From: Rhodoblastus sp. 17X3
Lineage (GTDB): Bacteria; Pseudomonadota; Alphaproteobacteria; Rhizobiales; Beijerinckiaceae
NCBI RefSeq assembly: GCF_030056575.1
Contig: NZ_JASHHX010000001.1
Span: 62,001 to 126,000, forward strand
Reading direction: 5' to 3'
DNA length: 64,000 bases
Shown: positions 62,180 to 64,000 of the stretch, in pieces
Layout: the number at the start of each line of letters is the position of its first letter
Position numbering within the stretch: the first letter of the stretch is position 1
Translations under genes and position numbers: made by a program
Notes under the pieces: model-generated
Seen by the model: the letters and a program-made list of their open reading frames with translations, nothing else
What the model was told of the DNA's origin: nothing
Database searches by the model: none

Positions 62180-63081
62180 CTTGTGATCAGCGTGCCCGCG
62201 CCGTGATCGGTGAGCAGTTCGATCAGCACGGCGTGCGGGATCTTGCCGTCGAGGATGACGACGCCCTCGACGCCCTGCTCGATGGCGTAGATGCAGGTCT
62301 CGACCTTGGGAATCATGCCGCCCGTGATGGTGCCGTCGGCGATGAGCGCCGGGATTTCGCTGATGCGCAACTGCTTGATGAGATGCTTGTTCTTGTCGAG
62401 CACGCCGGGAACGTCGGTCAACAGAAGCAGGCGCTTGGCGCCGAGCGCCCCGGCGATGGCGCCGGCGAAGGTGTCGGCGTTGACGTTGAAGGTCTCGCCG
62501 GCCGCGCCCTGCGCGATGGGGGCGAGCACCGGAATCAGCTCGCGCCCGAGCACCTGCTCCAGCACCGTGGAATCGACCTTGGACGGATCGCCGACGAAGC
62601 CGAGGTCGACCGGGGCCTTGCCCTCCTGCTCGACCTTCACGACCTTCTGCGCCGTGACCATGTTGCCATCCTTGCCGCACAGGCCGATGGCGCGACCGCC
62701 TTCATTATTGATGTAGCCGACAATCTGCTTGTTGATGGCGCCGGCGAGAACCATTTCAACCACTTCGACAGTGGCCTTGTCGGTCACGCGCAGGCCGTCG
62801 GCGAATTCCGACTTGATGCCCAGCTTGTTGAGCATGGCGCCGATCTGGGGGCCGCCGCCGTGAACCACCACCGGATTGACGCCGGATTGTTCGAGCAGGA
62901 CCATGTCGCGGGCGAAATTGCGCGCGGTCGCCTCGTCGCCCATGGCGTGGCCGCCATATTTCACCACGATGATGGTGTCATCGTAATGCAGCATGTGCGG
63001 GAGCGCCTGCATCAGGATCTTGGCCTGATCGATGGCGGCTGCCTGGTCGAGGGGGGCGGAGGGGACCGGGGCTTCGCTCAT
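62176..63081 (-). CDS. argB: Acetylglutamate kinase
   Basis: The 301-residue kinase performs the second step of arginine synthesis. [25 protein letters not shown] and the ATP-site block [14 protein letters not shown] are conserved, and the chain ends GAGTLITR. The N-terminal extension is typical of arginine-sensitive enzymes. ATG 63081 has AAGG nine bases upstream; in-frame ATG 63156 would overlap engB. It follows engB closely. Confidence 0.96.
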   Translation of the reverse strand: MSEAPVPSAPLDQAAAIDQAKILMQALPHMLHYDDTIIVVKYGGHAMGDEATARNFARDMVLLEQSGVNPVVVHGGGPQIGAMLNKLGIKSEFADGLRVTDKATVEVVEMVLAGAINKQIVGYINNEGGRAIGLCGKDGNMVTAQKVVKVEQEGKAPVDLGFVGDPSKVDSTVLEQVLGRELIPVLAPIAQGAAGETFNVNADTFAGAIAGALGAKRLLLLTDVPGVLDKNKHLIKQLRISEIPALIADGTITGGMIPKVETCIYAIEQGVEGVVILDGKIPHAVLIELLTDHGAGTLITR

Positions 63082-63112
63082 TTCTGCTGCCTTTTGATGG
63101 GGTGGCGCCTGT

Positions 63113-63805
63113 TTAGCCGATTTGGGCGGGCTGGAAAATCGTTCTGTCGCGTTCATACAGCAGCTGCGCGACCGCGGCGCGCAGATCCGACAGACCTTCG
63201 CCCTTGTGCGACGACAGGAATATGACGTCGGGATGGGCGGCGGGGTGTTCGCGCAGGATCGCCTTGGCGTCGGCGATGGTCTTTTCGACCTGGACCTGCT
63301 TCACCTCGTCGCGCTTGGTCAGGACCACCTGATAGGAGAGGGCGGCCTGATCGAGCTTTTTCAGCATGTCGCGATCGAGGTCCTTGACGCCGTGGCGGCC
63401 GTCGATCAGCACGAACACGCGGAGCAGGCTCGCCCGCCCGCGCAGGAAATCCTGCATCAGCTGGGTCCAGCCGGCGATCTTCTCCTTGGAGACGGCGGCG
63501 TAGCCATAGCCCGGCATGTCCACCAGACGCAGCAGCGGCTCCTTCGGGTCGGGGCCGAGCGCGAAGAAATTCAGCTGCTGGGTGCGGCCCGGCGTGTGCG
63601 AGGTGCGCGCCAGCGTCTTGCGGGTCGTGAGCGCGTTGAGCAACGACGACTTGCCGACATTGGAGCGGCCGGCGAAGGCAATCTCGACCGGCCCCATCGG
63701 CGGCAGGCCGTCGATCTTGTCGGCGGCCCAGATGAATTCGCAGTTCTGCGCAAACAGCTTGCGGCCGATTTCAGCGAAATCGAGGGCGGGTTCGGATTCT
63801 GTCAC
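63113..63805 (-). CDS. yihA: Ribosome biogenesis GTP-binding protein YihA/YsxC (EngB)
   Basis: The 230-residue GTPase helps assemble the large ribosomal subunit. G motifs are [16 protein letters not shown] (G1), [12 protein letters not shown] (G2), DMPGYGYA (G3), LTKRDEV (G4) and LSSHKG (G5). It lies between yidC and argB, a common Rhizobiales order. Confidence 0.96.
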   Translation of the reverse strand: MTESEPALDFAEIGRKLFAQNCEFIWAADKIDGLPPMGPVEIAFAGRSNVGKSSLLNALTTRKTLARTSHTPGRTQQLNFFALGPDPKEPLLRLVDMPGYGYAAVSKEKIAGWTQLMQDFLRGRASLLRVFVLIDGRHGVKDLDRDMLKKLDQAALSYQVVLTKRDEVKQVQVEKTIADAKAILREHPAAHPDVIFLSSHKGEGLSDLRAAVAQLLYERDRTIFQPAQIG

Positions 63806-63844
63806 GGAATGGCTCCGAAGGAAATACGACGCGCCTCGCCCAGT

Positions 63845-63872
63845 CCCTCTCCCCGCGCGGGCGGGGAGAGGG
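63845..63872. repeat. Intergenic palindrome between yidC and engB
   Basis: CCCTCTCCCCGC (63845-63856) and GCGGGGAGAGGG (63861-63872) form a perfect 12-bp stem with a GCGG loop. This type of CTCTCCCC palindrome is common between genes in Rhizobiales, as far as I recall. It may attenuate or stabilise the yidC transcript. Confidence 0.75.
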
Positions 63873-63878
63873 GGCGCG

Positions 63879-64000
63879 TCACGCCGCCTTGCGCGAAAAG
63901 GTCTTGCGCAGATTGTCGAACAATTCGACCTTCACGCCCGCCTGTTTCATGATCAGCGTCTGCTGAGCCACGGAGAGGACGTTGTTCCAGGTCCAGTAGA
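63879..64000 (-). CDS. yidC: Membrane protein insertase YidC, C-terminal end only
   Basis: The last 40 codons are visible: [19 protein letters not shown] followed by [15 protein letters not shown] and [16 protein letters not shown] is the strongly conserved final part of the YidC/Oxa1 insertase domain. The rest lies beyond the window. engB begins 73 bases downstream on the same strand. Confidence 0.93.
   Translation of the reverse strand, partial: YWTWNNVLSVAQQTLIMKQAGVKVELFDNLRKTFSRKAA

Overview
The window is GC-rich, densely coding DNA from an alphaproteobacterium, most likely a member of the Hyphomicrobiales (Rhizobiales); a Beijerinckiaceae/Methylocystaceae-like genome is my best guess, but it is only an inference. 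The evidence is gene order and content typical of that order: aa3-oxidase subunit IV beside pntAA-pntAB-pntB, ileS-lspA followed by two M16 peptidases and mutL, psd-pssA, dapD-DUF805-dapE, and argB-engB-yidC. No rRNA, tRNA, insertion sequence, prophage or CRISPR array was seen.

Layout. 1-4.5 kb: the end of a substrate-binding protein, an SsuBC/TauBC-like ABC permease and ATPase, a two-subunit class I CoA-transferase and an ECHDC3-like crotonase, which look like an uptake and CoA-dependent catabolic operon. 4.5-13.0 kb: a sulfur region. It holds a CoA-binding/O-acetylhomoserine sulfhydrylase fusion, a CysE, an unknown 94-residue protein, a SufS-like cysteine desulfurase with a 230-residue disordered N-terminus, a family 2A encapsulin shell, and a divergent cysK-epsC pair. 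13.1-28.4 kb: cell wall enzymes (lytic transglycosylase, DUF882 protein, L,D-transpeptidase), PPK2, PutA, Pth, ribosomal L25, MTA phosphorylase, a double MaoC protein, an SGNH hydrolase and small membrane proteins. 28.5-38.5 kb: an NtrC-type regulator, PepF, an alpha/beta hydrolase, a PEBP protein, an ABC1 kinase and the proton-translocating transhydrogenase. 38.8-51.1 kb: ileS, lspA, two secreted Pro/Ala-rich proteins, an M16 pair, mutL, slyX, psd, pssA and phzF. 51.2-64 kb: mostly minus strand, with DUF2339, SRAP, gor, rpiA, an SDR, lysine biosynthesis genes, a CDF transporter, a nucleotidase, argB, engB and the end of yidC.

The most interesting part is the encapsulin locus. The shell and its desulfurase cargo form one operon, and the enzymes that make O-acetylserine and cysteine are transcribed from adjacent AT-rich promoters carrying inverted repeats. 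Together they could make cysteine, move its sulfur into a protein nanocompartment and store it there, as reported for related family 2A systems. Other signals worth following are a dispersed palindromic repeat family, one copy of which lies in frame inside phzF; a candidate small RNA with an anti-Shine-Dalgarno loop upstream of mtnP; and short tandem repeats at gene ends.
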